Shown: piece after piece, positions 19,232 through 27,875 of the stretch | Layout of the letters: every line of letters starts with the position of its first letter | Numbering within the stretch: position 1 is the first letter of the stretch | NCBI RefSeq assembly: GCF_000413475.1 | Contig: NZ_ATFK01000002.1 | Span: forward strand, 1 to 64,000 | DNA length: 64,000 bases | Direction of reading: 5' to 3' | DNA from: Streptococcus intermedius SK54 = ATCC 27335 | GTDB taxonomy: Bacteria > Bacillota > Bacilli > Lactobacillales > Streptococcaceae | Made by a program: the position numbers and the translations under genes | Notes under the pieces: generated by a model | Told to the model about the DNA's origin: nothing | Databases searched by the model: none | Seen by the model: the letters and a program-made list of their open reading frames with translations, nothing else

Positions 19232-21160
19232 TTATTTTGGATAAATGTAACTGACTACTCCTTGCCCAGCTGCATGGGGATTAAACCAGCCACGAAAGTT
19301 GCCAATGTACTGTTTCCCAGCGTAGTTTGCCTCTTGAATCTGAATGCGTGTGTTTGAGGCGACGTGAGTGACGACTCCAACGTGTCCGTAACTACCATCT
19401 GTCCAACAAATAATGGCTCCGACTTGTGGAGTTGTTCCTGTTTTAAAACCAGCACGTCTGGCACTAGTAGCCCAATCGCCACCATTTCCCCAATAATTTC
19501 CAGCCCAAGGTGCTAGAGCTTTAGCGCCCCAAGTGCATTGACCTTTTGGATAAGTCGTTGCAGCGGCATAATTGGGTTGGAAAGAAATAACAGGTTTCTC
19601 TACTTGATAGCTCGTACCTGTTAGTCCAATCATTTTACCGTTGAGATTGCGGTAGACATGTGTGTGGAAAAGCCCGCTACCAGTGTGTTTTTGCGTATCA
19701 ATAGTGAACTTGTAGATACCATTTCCAGTTTTAGTAGCTGGGTACCACTGGATATCATCTTGCCCGTTGACTTCAGACCAGGTAGGCAGGATGATATTTC
19801 CATCTCCATAAGCATCTGTCACTGTTACTTCATAATTGTAGATCGAGCGTTTCGTGACAGCTACTTTCGTTTTTATCTGTTCTGCGGACATGCTAACCGA
19901 ATCTGTTGCATAACTATGCTCACTACCGTCTTTATATTTTACATAAATATGATTGATATAGGTTCCAGACAAAGCCTGATGATTGCGGATATTAAAGGTT
20001 GTTGAAAAAGTTCCGTCTCCATTGTCAGTGGCTGTGTACCATTTGATATTACTCTGATTTGTAGTACTCCAAATAGGAACGCGAACGGATTGAATGGATT
20101 TGGATTTTGAAGTTTCCTTAATTTTGACCGTATATGTTCCTTGTTCTTGATTGATATTTTCAACAGAGAATAATGGCTTTTGCTCTTCTTCTGAAGGTAA
20201 TTGATCGGAACGAACTTGTACCGTAGTTCCAGCTAAGCCAGTAAACTCTGGTTTGACATAGCTTTCTCCGTAAACATGAATGTGATAAGTTCCTGTGTCA
20301 TAGTTGTGTTTTTTTAGCTCAACTCTAACATTGTAGCTTCCATCAGGATTTTTAGTAGCTGCATACCATTGAAGATCATCCTGTCCGTTTTTATCAGACC
20401 AAGTTGGAACAGTAAGTTTATAGATTGTTTCAGGGACATTTTTTATCCGAATATCCATGATGCCAGGTTCTGGAAAACTAGTTTGGATAGTAGGGTTTGG
20501 TTTTTCAAGGTTAAAAGTGGTACCTGACTGATAAATCATTTTACCATTTTTATTTTCATAAGTATCTACAAAATATCTCCCATAACCCTTGTGTTTGGAA
20601 AAGTCAAATTTAGTTATTTCCTGTTCAGCATCGTACCAGTTGAGATCATCACTACCATTTTCTTCAGACCAAACGGCATGAACAATTTTAGAATTTTTTT
20701 GATCTTTATTGCGTGTAAAATGAATTTGTCCAATCTGTCCAGCTGTCGTAATTTTTGTTTGACTAGTAGGTTTATTCAGAGTGAATGTCGTTCCATTTAA
20801 ACCGATCATTTTTCCATTGATGTTGATATATGTATGGACATGGAAAGTACCGTACCCAGAATGTTGGCTCAAATCAACAGTTGTTGATGTTTGAGATGCG
20901 GAATACCATTTAAGGTCATCTTGCCCATTTTCATCAGACCAAACAGCATGGGAAACGGTGTAGGGGTTTTGGGCTTGTGAACGTATGTAGTTGATAGAAA
21001 CGCTATTGCCAGAAACATTGACAGTAACATCGCTAGCAAGAGTTGTTGGATTTGAGTTTTTTGAAGCATTATTTGCTTCCGAGGCTTGAACTGTTAGTTG
21101 AGCTGAAAAAACACTCAAAAGGGCGCTGGATAGTAAAAATAATTGACTATATTTTTTCAT
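19232..21160 (-). CDS. secreted protein with five Bsp-like repeats and a CHAP domain
   Basis: Exported cell-wall hydrolase-like protein of 642 residues. The start [12 protein letters not shown] has AAGGAG upstream and a signal peptide ending near VQASEA. Five degenerate repeats of about 90 residues follow, each with a WSxxNGQDDLxWY core and a HxHxY...NGKMIGLxGT end (the group B streptococcal secreted protein repeat). The C-terminal CHAP domain has Cys in GQCTWG and His in SYGHVGVV. This CHAP domain is closely similar to that of PcsB in this window. Related streptococcal proteins affect cell morphology and surface architecture. It runs against the purine genes and shares their terminator. Confidence 0.9.
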   Translation of the reverse strand: MKKYSQLFLLSSALLSVFSAQLTVQASEANNASKNSNPTTLASDVTVNVSGNSVSINYIRSQAQNPYTVSHAVWSDENGQDDLKWYSASQTSTTVDLSQHSGYGTFHVHTYININGKMIGLNGTTFTLNKPTSQTKITTAGQIGQIHFTRNKDQKNSKIVHAVWSEENGSDDLNWYDAEQEITKFDFSKHKGYGRYFVDTYENKNGKMIYQSGTTFNLEKPNPTIQTSFPEPGIMDIRIKNVPETIYKLTVPTWSDKNGQDDLQWYAATKNPDGSYNVRVELKKHNYDTGTYHIHVYGESYVKPEFTGLAGTTVQVRSDQLPSEEEQKPLFSVENINQEQGTYTVKIKETSKSKSIQSVRVPIWSTTNQSNIKWYTATDNGDGTFSTTFNIRNHQALSGTYINHIYVKYKDGSEHSYATDSVSMSAEQIKTKVAVTKRSIYNYEVTVTDAYGDGNIILPTWSEVNGQDDIQWYPATKTGNGIYKFTIDTQKHTGSGLFHTHVYRNLNGKMIGLTGTSYQVEKPVISFQPNYAAATTYPKGQCTWGAKALAPWAGNYWGNGGDWATSARRAGFKTGTTPQVGAIICWTDGSYGHVGVVTHVASNTRIQIQEANYAGKQYIGNFRGWFNPHAAGQGVVSYIYPK

Positions 21161-21367
21161 AAATCTCCTTTGAATAAATAATTTGGATAGTTCCATTTAG
21201 ATTATTCGGGAAAGAAATTAAAAATTAAAAAACTATTTTTTTTGTGAATTTGTGAGATGACGGAAGAGTCAGCATAATTTGGAATTCTATGAACCATTGA
21301 AAGAAAGATTGTTAAAAGAATTGAGAATAACCACATGAGATAGTTTTTTTAATAAGTTGAATTATGG

Positions 21368-21373
21368 TATAAT
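21368..21373 (+). promoter_or_regulatory. extended -10 promoter of the RES cassette
   Basis: TGGTATAAT, an extended -10 with no clear -35, 31 bases before the GTG start of the first gene. Confidence 0.55.
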
Positions 21374-21403
21374 CTTTATAAGAAATGAGAGGAGGTAATT
21401 ATA

Positions 21404-22231
21404 GTGAATGTTAAAACAAACTATTTATTAAATAGATTTTTTTCAAGGGCTACTATAAGTAATCTTCTTAAATATAATAAAGATGAAGTTTTTGAAAGAA
21501 TATCAAAAGAAGAGACGAGTCATTTAGAAACAATCCAAAGCGTTTATCAAGAATTGTCTAAAACATATCGGAACGAGTATTTTTATAAGAATACTCTTTT
21601 GAATAAACGTTTATTAGGAATACATAGCGTCAATACTACAACAGCTTTAACAGAAATACCTGTTGGTAGAGCGAAACCGGATTTTATTTTAATCAATGGG
21701 AAAGCAGTTGTGTATGAAATAAAAACAGAATTAGACAATTTTGATAGGCTTGAAAATCAAATCAATGAATATTATAAAGCTTTTAACCACGTTGCCATTG
21801 TGACATACGAAAAGAACATAGAAATGGCAAAAAGAAAAATTGCTGAGATTAATAAACCTATTGGTCTATATATTCTACAAAAAAACGTAAAAATTAAAAC
21901 AGTGATGGAACCCAAGGAATACAACAATGATTTAGACAGAGATGTCATTTTCAGTATTCTTCGGAAATATGAATACGAAAGTATTATTGAGAAGCGTTTT
22001 GGTTCCTTACCTCAAGTCTCTCAATTTGATTATTACGATGTTTGCAGGCAACTAACTGAAGATATTCCACTGGGACGATTTTATTCAGATTTTTTAATTG
22101 AACTGAAAAAAAGGAACCCAATCAATAAAGAATTATTTGCAGCAGTCCCGTACGAACTCAAATTTTTGGTGTATTTCATGAATTTTAAACCAAAAGATTA
22201 TGATGCGCTTAAACAATTTTTACAAAAATAG
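21404..22231 (+). CDS. sce7726-like PD-(D/E)XK nuclease-fold protein
   Basis: A 275-residue protein resembling the sce7726 family. It has a restriction-endonuclease-like core: P92-D93 (AKPDF), then E105-x-K107 (VYEIKTE) and a helix with Q119 (ENQINEYYK), a textbook PD-(D/E)XK arrangement with about 11 residues between Asp and Glu. Start is GTG 21404 with GGAGG eight bases upstream. It heads a three-gene operon with a sce7725-like and a RES-domain gene, all very AT-rich and lying between purH and purD. Nuclease activity is inferred from the motif; function is unproven. Confidence 0.72.
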   Translation: MNVKTNYLLNRFFSRATISNLLKYNKDEVFERISKEETSHLETIQSVYQELSKTYRNEYFYKNTLLNKRLLGIHSVNTTTALTEIPVGRAKPDFILINGKAVVYEIKTELDNFDRLENQINEYYKAFNHVAIVTYEKNIEMAKRKIAEINKPIGLYILQKNVKIKTVMEPKEYNNDLDRDVIFSILRKYEYESIIEKRFGSLPQVSQFDYYDVCRQLTEDIPLGRFYSDFLIELKKRNPINKELFAAVPYELKFLVYFMNFKPKDYDALKQFLQK

Positions 22232-22243
22232 GAGGAGCAGGGT

Positions 22244-23191
22244 ATGTACTTTCCATATCTAAGAGGTCGGCAGTATGAGCTAATAGCACTCAGAGAGTTA
22301 TTAACCAACAATAAATTAGGAAATAATGTGATTCCAATTATTGAACCAGTAAGACTATCTCCGACACTAGTAAGTACTTTAGAGGGATTTAAAGACAAAG
22401 GTCAGAAATGTTCTCTTATAATGAATCCAGATGTAGGATCTTTTTTGGAGGAATATAGAGATTCTTCTAAAAGTAATCTTGCTACTCGATTGGACAGGTT
22501 GATTGACGATAATGAGAATTTTTATTATGTTTCGTTGATGAGTAAGGATTATAGTTTAGAAGATAATTTTAAGTCCATTACTGATATTGGTAAACAAATA
22601 ACAGTATGTAAGAAGCCTGATGATTTACAAGGATATAACGAAAATTATAGGGGTCAAGAAACGGCGTACAATCTTATCTCAGAATCAGGAAGATTAAAAA
22701 GGGAAGTTCAGGGAAATAAAGTCAAAATTAGTGACAATTTTGTTAAATTACTAAGGAATACAGATTATTCTGATAGAGATGATGAATTCTTCTCAGATGA
22801 TCATAAATATTTTGTAACTGATGGATATACAGGTTTTTCGGATTATTCAATAGTGGGGGCTGAATATAATGAATCCGGTTTTGCTCCATATGCAGTTGCT
22901 ATTCATATTGTTTATTTTGACTCTGATGAAAATCTAAGAATTCACCATTTTGTATCAGATACGAATCAAGATCCAACAAATCCAGCTGGTAAGTTTAAGG
23001 AAGCACTCGAGAAATTAATTGGTTATGTCAATACGGGCCGAGTGGAAAGAACACTGGCAATCAATGAGTTTGAAAAACTGTATAGAACGGGCTCTTATCC
23101 AGGTCTTGGCACAGTAAAGAAATTATCTATTATGCATCACATTGAATTGGTTGGTAAGTATCTTGATCGGAATAGTGGAGACAGCGAATGA
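22244..23191 (+). CDS. sce7725-like protein of unknown function
   Basis: A 315-residue soluble protein that begins MYFPYLRGRQYEL and carries IPIIEPVR, features I associate with the sce7725 family, usually found next to sce7726. No catalytic motif is recognised. The sequence is alpha/beta, with an aspartate-rich stretch near residues 175-195 and a conserved-looking HIVYFDSDENLRIHHF segment. GGAGGAG overlaps the stop of the previous gene, and its own stop overlaps the next start (ATGA), so the three proteins are made together. Confidence 0.68.
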   Translation: MYFPYLRGRQYELIALRELLTNNKLGNNVIPIIEPVRLSPTLVSTLEGFKDKGQKCSLIMNPDVGSFLEEYRDSSKSNLATRLDRLIDDNENFYYVSLMSKDYSLEDNFKSITDIGKQITVCKKPDDLQGYNENYRGQETAYNLISESGRLKREVQGNKVKISDNFVKLLRNTDYSDRDDEFFSDDHKYFVTDGYTGFSDYSIVGAEYNESGFAPYAVAIHIVYFDSDENLRIHHFVSDTNQDPTNPAGKFKEALEKLIGYVNTGRVERTLAINEFEKLYRTGSYPGLGTVKKLSIMHHIELVGKYLDRNSGDSE

Positions 23192-24276
23192 GAATTTGTA
23201 AAGATTGTTTTGCGGATGAGATTCTTAAAGATGAAGTCAATAGAGCTGAAAGGCAGGATAACTGTGATATTTGTGGTAATCAAAATATTTTTGTTTATGA
23301 TACACAGCATGACGACTATTTGATTCCTTATGTGAGTTCTCTTATTTCTATTTTTTCTCCAGTAGATAAAATAGAGAATTTTCCAGCTGGGCAAGAGACG
23401 CTTCTAAAAACGGAAATAGCTACAAATTGGAATATATTTACCGCTAAAGAAGAGTTTAAGATTCATCAAATGCTTTCTGAGATTTGTAAAAAACTGTTCG
23501 AAGATAATCCAGAACTGTTAACGAAAACTGTTGGAATAAAACAAATGTATGACCCAATCTATTTACAAGATCATTCATTGTTCAGTAAAAGTTGGGAACA
23601 CTTTGTTGATGATATTAAATATAACAACCGTTTTCATTCAAATAAAATTAATAAATGTATTTTAAAAAAGTATTGCGAAGCGATCCAAAAGACTTATCCA
23701 GAAGGAGAACAATTCTATAGGTGTAGGATTTCAAAGGACGGGAAACAATTTGAATCAGAAGAGATAGGAGCGCCGCCTAAAGGTAAATCTGCTGACGGAA
23801 GAGCGAATGCAAAAGGAATTGTAACGTTATATTTAGGTGACACAGAAAAAACAGTAATACATGAAACTAGAACGGGTTTATATGACCATGTCTGCATTGG
23901 GATTTTTGAATTAAAGTCTCCTATAACAGTTATTGATTTTAAAAATATTAATAAAATTAGTCCTTTTCGAGTTGAGATTTTTGATGATATTGCTGAGTTG
24001 GCAATTAATAAAAAACATCTAAAACAAATTGATTATGAGATGGGGAGAGTAATGAGAAAGTCTGATGATGTTTTAGATTATCTCCCAACTCAATATATAG
24101 CTGATTTTGTAAAATCTATAACTAAAAAAGATTCTGGAGAATCTGTCTATCAAGGAATTGAATTTCATAGCGTTATGAATCCAGGAGGATATAATTTAGC
24201 CATATTCATACCAGAGTGCTTTGATGTAATTGATATAAAGACAAAACAAATAAGTCGTATTTCATATGAATGGTAG
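23188..24276 (+). CDS. RES-domain protein with N-terminal zinc finger
   Basis: A 362-residue protein. C4-x2-C7 and C26-x2-C29 form a likely zinc finger. A C-terminal RES-like domain (about residues 170-345) shows the family Arg in FYRCR (178 or 180), Glu226 in TVIHETR and Ser328 in IEFHSVMNPGGYNLAIF. RES proteins are NAD-degrading toxins, normally paired with Xre-type antitoxins; none is present here. The partners are instead the two sce genes, coupled by ATGA overlap. NAD degradation on activation is my inference. Confidence 0.72.
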   Translation: MRICKDCFADEILKDEVNRAERQDNCDICGNQNIFVYDTQHDDYLIPYVSSLISIFSPVDKIENFPAGQETLLKTEIATNWNIFTAKEEFKIHQMLSEICKKLFEDNPELLTKTVGIKQMYDPIYLQDHSLFSKSWEHFVDDIKYNNRFHSNKINKCILKKYCEAIQKTYPEGEQFYRCRISKDGKQFESEEIGAPPKGKSADGRANAKGIVTLYLGDTEKTVIHETRTGLYDHVCIGIFELKSPITVIDFKNINKISPFRVEIFDDIAELAINKKHLKQIDYEMGRVMRKSDDVLDYLPTQYIADFVKSITKKDSGESVYQGIEFHSVMNPGGYNLAIFIPECFDVIDIKTKQISRISYEW

Positions 24277-24332
24277 GTTTTCTACCTGAAAAAATTAACT
24301 ATCTTTTTGTTTGAGGAATTTTTGCTCTACTT

Positions 24333-24359
24333 CGCCCATCTTCATGATGAGGCGTTTTT
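24333..24359 (+). terminator. terminator after the RES cassette
   Basis: Stem CGCC-CATC/GATG-A-GGCG with a TTCAT loop and one bulged A, then TTTTT. Confidence 0.75.
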
Positions 24360-24449
24360 GTTTTGTAAAGATTTCTGAAGCCGCAATCTATTTCGTTTCC
24401 CTAAAATTCATCTTATTTTCCCTATTTTTCTCATTAGAATGGAATAAAA

Positions 24450-24468
24450 CGAACGATTGTGATATAAT
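24450..24468 (+). promoter_or_regulatory. purD promoter with possible PurR box
   Basis: Extended -10 TGATATAAT ending at 24468. Just upstream, AAAACGAACGATT carries the CGAAC core of the lactococcal/streptococcal PurR box. No good -35 is present, which suits activation by PurR and PRPP. The box assignment is by eye. Confidence 0.5.
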
Positions 24469-24483
24469 TTAGATAAATAATTC

Positions 24484-24551
24484 GTAAAAATTGCATTAAT
24501 TTTTACACAAAACATTGGCTTGGTGCGTAAGCGCCTATGATATGAACATAG
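24484..24551 (+). promoter_or_regulatory. structured 5' leader of purD
   Basis: Three hairpins in a row before the ribosome site. The first has a perfect 9-pair stem GTAAAAATT/AATTTTTAC (24484-24506). The second is GGTGC/GCGCC with a GTAA (GNRA) loop (24522-24535). The third is CTATG/CATAG (24535-24551), directly against the GAGG ribosome site. No known riboswitch class is recognised. Confidence 0.5.
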
Positions 24552-24564
24552 AGGTATCTTAGCT

Positions 24565-25824
24565 ATGAAGCTTTTAGTTGTGGGTTCGGGTGGTCGTGAG
24601 CATGCGATTGCCAAGAAGTTATTGGAGTCTCAGGATGTGGAGCAGGTTTTTGTTGCTCCTGGAAACGATGGCATGACCTTGGATGGGTTGGATTTAGTAA
24701 ATATTGGAATTTCCGAACATTCCAAACTAATCGAATTTGCCAAGAAGAATGATGTTGCTTGGTCCTTTATCGGTCCGGATGATGCCCTGGCAGCTGGAAT
24801 TGTAGATGATTTTAACCAAGCTGGGCTCAAGGCTTTTGGTCCATCTCGTTTAGCAGCGGAGCTGGAGTGGTCCAAGGATTTTGCCAAGGAAATCATGGTC
24901 AAATACGGTGTGCCGACAGCAGCCTATGGCACATTTTCCGACTTCGAGAAAGCTAAAGGCTACATCGAAAAGCAGGGCGCTCCAATCGTGGTCAAGGCGG
25001 ATGGCTTGGCATTGGGTAAGGGAGTGGTCGTGGCTGAAACCGTGGAGCAGGCGGTCGAGGCGGCGCATGAAATGCTGCTGGACAATAAGTTCGGCGACTC
25101 GGGTGCGCGCGTGGTTATTGAGGAGTTCCTTGATGGCGAGGAATTCTCTCTCTTTGCCTTTATCAATGGGGACAAGTTTTACATTATGCCTGCGGCGCAG
25201 GATCACAAGCGTGCCTATGATGGTGACAAGGGACCAAACACAGGCGGTATGGGTGCCTACGCTCCTGTTCCTCACCTGCCGAAAAGCGTGATTGACCAGT
25301 CGGTTGATACCATTGTCAAACCAGTGCTTGAGGGTATGATTGCTGAGGGTCGCCCTTATCTTGGCGTGCTCTACGCGGGGCTTATCTTGACTAAGGACGG
25401 TCCTAAGGTTATTGAGTTCAACTCTCGCTTTGGCGATCCCGAGACCCAAGTTATCCTGCCGCGCCTGACTTCTGACTTTGCACAGAATATCACGGATATT
25501 TTGGCTGGCAGGAACCCTGACATCACTTGGCTGGATTCGGGTGTGACCCTAGGCGTGGTGGTTGCTTCAAATGGCTATCCGCTCGCCTACGAAAAAGGGG
25601 TGCTTCTGCCAGAAAAGACTGGTGGCAATATCATCACCTATTATGCAGGGGCTAAGTTTGATGGCAATAGCCAGCTACTCTTGTCACACGGCGGCCGCGT
25701 CTATATGCTGGTTACCACAGCCGATAGCGTCAAGGCTGCGCAGGATAAAATTTACACCCAGTTGAATAAACAAAACACAACAGGCCTCTTTTATCGTACG
25801 GACATCGGAAGCAAGGCTTTGTAA
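24565..25824 (+). CDS. purD: phosphoribosylamine-glycine ligase (GAR synthetase)
   Basis: ATP-grasp ligase joining phosphoribosylamine and glycine, the second purine step. It has 419 residues with GSGGREHAIAKK at the N-terminus, the ATP-grasp segment KADGLALGKGVVV, GPNTGGMGAYAP and the metal-binding EFNSRFGDPETQ. GAGG lies about ten bases before the ATG. Base composition is clearly richer in GC than the neighbouring cargo genes. Confidence 0.96.
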   Translation: MKLLVVGSGGREHAIAKKLLESQDVEQVFVAPGNDGMTLDGLDLVNIGISEHSKLIEFAKKNDVAWSFIGPDDALAAGIVDDFNQAGLKAFGPSRLAAELEWSKDFAKEIMVKYGVPTAAYGTFSDFEKAKGYIEKQGAPIVVKADGLALGKGVVVAETVEQAVEAAHEMLLDNKFGDSGARVVIEEFLDGEEFSLFAFINGDKFYIMPAAQDHKRAYDGDKGPNTGGMGAYAPVPHLPKSVIDQSVDTIVKPVLEGMIAEGRPYLGVLYAGLILTKDGPKVIEFNSRFGDPETQVILPRLTSDFAQNITDILAGRNPDITWLDSGVTLGVVVASNGYPLAYEKGVLLPEKTGGNIITYYAGAKFDGNSQLLLSHGGRVYMLVTTADSVKAAQDKIYTQLNKQNTTGLFYRTDIGSKAL

Positions 25825-25883
25825 ATCAAATGTATTAAACTTTGAGCCGTGAGGCTTGAATATAGAATTCTGGTGTTTGAAAA

Positions 25884-27065
25884 ATGAAAAACAGACTGCT
25901 ATTTTTAGAAGGTTCTAGCTTAACTTCAAGAGAGACTCTAACAGTATTGCTAAAAGAGGGTTACAAAGTTGATGTCCTGTCTCCTGATAAGTTTTCTATT
26001 GCAACATTCAGTCGACTCACTCATAGAATTCCGACAGTTGATGTAAATCATTTTCCTTTAGATTACTTGAAACAAGTTAATCAGCTGCTTCATCAAAAAA
26101 ATTATGCAGCTATTTTGCCGACACATGAGGAAGGCTGGTTATTGGCAAATGGGGAAAAATTTTTACCAACTCGTTTGCCAGTAGCGCTTGCTGATAAGGA
26201 ACAAATTGAAAAGCTGGCTGGGAAGATTGCGTTTGCTGAAATTTCGGATCAGTTAAATCTGCCAATTCCTAAATGGGAACGTGTGGAAAATTTAGAATCT
26301 GTTTCTCTTCCTTATCCTTATTGGCTAAAGGCAGACTATGGTACTGCCGGTCGTTCAGTTTATAAAATCACAAGTAAGGAAGATTTGGCGGAAGCTGCGA
26401 GCAGATTAACAGCGAGTGATGAAAAATGGATGGTTCAGCAAGACATAGTCGGAGACTATGGTCAGGTTCAAGCAGTATTTCATCATGGTCAGTTACTTGC
26501 GGTTCATTCTAGTGTTAAAGTGGGTTCTGGTGCCGGTGGTTCAGCTGCTGCTAGATTAAGTATAGAATCTGAGAAAACGAGAGAGCATGTCGAAAAATTA
26601 GGTCAATTTTTACAATGGCATGGTGCTTTAACTTTAGAGTTTATACGTACCGACGGTCATTTTTATTACATAGAGTGCAATCCTAGAATGGTTGAACCTG
26701 CTAATGCCTACAAAGCAGGAGTTAACTTCCCAAAAATCATGATAGAGTTAGCCAATGACTGCTATTCCAAATCTGATGTTAGTGTTGGGCAAGCAGGGGT
26801 AGGGACGCATAGCCTGATGGCTTTGCTTATCGGTACTGCTGAGCGAACGAAGAGTAGAAAGAAGATTGTACGGACAATGAGGAAGTGGCTTTTTAACAGT
26901 GACAGTGAAGAGGTGTTAACACCTATTTGGAAGGATCCTCTAAGTTTTATACCTCTTGCGATTATTATCAGTCGCTTATTGATAAATCCTAAAAGTGTCA
27001 CCAAGTTGGTTGATAAGACCGTTAAACATTATAGTGTGGAACCGACCACTCTAAAAAATATTTGA
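25884..27065 (+). CDS. ATP-grasp domain protein (carboxylate-amine ligase type)
   Basis: A 393-residue ATP-grasp enzyme of unknown substrate. The N-terminal preATP-grasp fold reads LFLEGSSLTSRETL; the lysine in YWLKADYGTAGRSVY and the metal-binding site in LEFIRTDGHFYYIECNPRMVEP are all in place, so the site looks active. The last 90 or so residues, with a hydrophobic SFIPLAIIISRLL stretch, are unlike PurD, PurK or PurT. It lies between purD and the purE leader with no good ribosome site. A substitute PurT/PurK function is possible, but purK is present, so peptide or secondary-metabolite ligation is as likely. Confidence 0.72.
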   Translation: MKNRLLFLEGSSLTSRETLTVLLKEGYKVDVLSPDKFSIATFSRLTHRIPTVDVNHFPLDYLKQVNQLLHQKNYAAILPTHEEGWLLANGEKFLPTRLPVALADKEQIEKLAGKIAFAEISDQLNLPIPKWERVENLESVSLPYPYWLKADYGTAGRSVYKITSKEDLAEAASRLTASDEKWMVQQDIVGDYGQVQAVFHHGQLLAVHSSVKVGSGAGGSAAARLSIESEKTREHVEKLGQFLQWHGALTLEFIRTDGHFYYIECNPRMVEPANAYKAGVNFPKIMIELANDCYSKSDVSVGQAGVGTHSLMALLIGTAERTKSRKKIVRTMRKWLFNSDSEEVLTPIWKDPLSFIPLAIIISRLLINPKSVTKLVDKTVKHYSVEPTTLKNI

Positions 27066-27127
27066 GCAAAAGATTCCGTTTATTCAAAGGAACATTCTGT
27101 TAGTTTTCCTGTTTTTCTATGGAAATT

Positions 27128-27156
27128 TTGCAAGCGACAAAAAGTCGCTATAAAAT
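27128..27156 (+). promoter_or_regulatory. possible promoter of the purE leader
   Basis: TTGCAA, 17-base spacer, TAAAAT. The spacer contains a small hairpin, GCGAC/GTCGC. An ACGAAAGG element follows at 27162, the same eight bases as downstream of the purC promoter. Confidence 0.4.
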
Positions 27157-27180
27157 AAAAAACGAAAGGAATTAAACACG

Positions 27181-27357
27181 CCTATACGACAACAACACTG
27201 GGCAAAAAGATGAGTCTGACGACGAGGCACAAGCCTCTAGGAAAGACTTATGCTGTAGATGTCTGAACTTTCTACGCCAGTAGGCTAAGAAAGTCCTAGT
27301 CGTCCTGATGGGGTGCGTCAGCGAAATCAAAGTTTTGACTTACCACCCATTTTGTTG
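27181..27357 (+). ncRNA. structured RNA leader upstream of purE
   Basis: A gene-free stretch of about 180 bases that folds compactly. GACGAC (27218-27223) pairs with GTCGTC (27299-27304), GAGGC/GCCTC form a hairpin (27224-27237), and TAGGA/TCCTA (27238-27242 with 27294-27298) form the third arm, with no unpaired base at the junction. Inside the third arm are CTTA/TAAG and GTAGA/TCTAC. A GGTGCGT element and a TCAAA/TTTGA hairpin follow. It lies in the same sense as purE, as a leader should. No named RNA family is recognised. Confidence 0.55.
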
Positions 27358-27386
27358 GAGATCCTTTATGGCGTTTGTATCTTATT

Positions 27387-27875
27387 ATGAAACCACTTAT
27401 TTCTATTATCATAGGCTCCAAATCCGACTGGAGCACTATGCAAAAAACCGCTCAAGTTTTGGATAACTTTGGCGTGGCTTATGAAAAGAAAGTCGTCTCT
27501 GCCCACCGCACACCAGACCTCATGTTCAAACATGCAGAAGAAGCCCGCAGCCGCGGCATCAAGGTTATCATTGCAGGTGCAGGCGGTGCCGCGCATTTAC
27601 CAGGTATGGTGGCAGCTAAAACAACACTGCCTGTTATCGGTGTGCCTGTCAAATCACGCGCCCTCAGCGGCTTGGATTCGCTCTATTCCATTGTGCAGAT
27701 GCCGGGCGGTGTGCCTGTGGCAACTATGGCCATTGGTGAAGCGGGAGCGACCAACGCTGCCCTGACAGCCCTGCGTATCTTGGCCATTGAAGACCAAGAC
27801 CTGGCGAAGCTGCTTGCAGATTTTGCAGAGAAACAAGGAAAAATCGCAGAGGAGTCAACGAATGAACTCAACTAA
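27387..27875 (+). CDS. purE: N5-carboxyaminoimidazole ribonucleotide mutase
   Basis: Class I PurE that moves the carboxyl of N5-CAIR to give CAIR, together with PurK. It has 162 residues with GSKSDW, SAHRTPD and [10 protein letters not shown], the substrate and catalytic His signature. The ATG 27387 start fits the family (MKPxISIIxGSKSDW) but has no ribosome site nearby; TTG 27375 is an in-frame alternative. A GGAG at 27357-27360 serves an out-of-frame ATG at 27368 instead. It overlaps purK by 14 bases. Confidence 0.94.
   Translation: MKPLISIIIGSKSDWSTMQKTAQVLDNFGVAYEKKVVSAHRTPDLMFKHAEEARSRGIKVIIAGAGGAAHLPGMVAAKTTLPVIGVPVKSRALSGLDSLYSIVQMPGGVPVATMAIGEAGATNAALTALRILAIEDQDLAKLLADFAEKQGKIAEESTNELN

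Noticed and set aside
24850..25449. 199-codon frame antisense to purD
   Set aside because: It mirrors purD codons, has no family features and no promoter; the sense gene is certain.
27132..27148. GCGAC/GTCGC hairpin as terminator before purE
   Set aside because: It is followed by an A-rich rather than T-rich run; it more likely lies in the promoter spacer.
27216..27244. Hammerhead ribozyme core (CTGACGA followed by GAAA)
   Set aside because: The bases between do not form a contiguous stem II, and no cleavage-site arms are visible; the three-way junction explains the pairing better.
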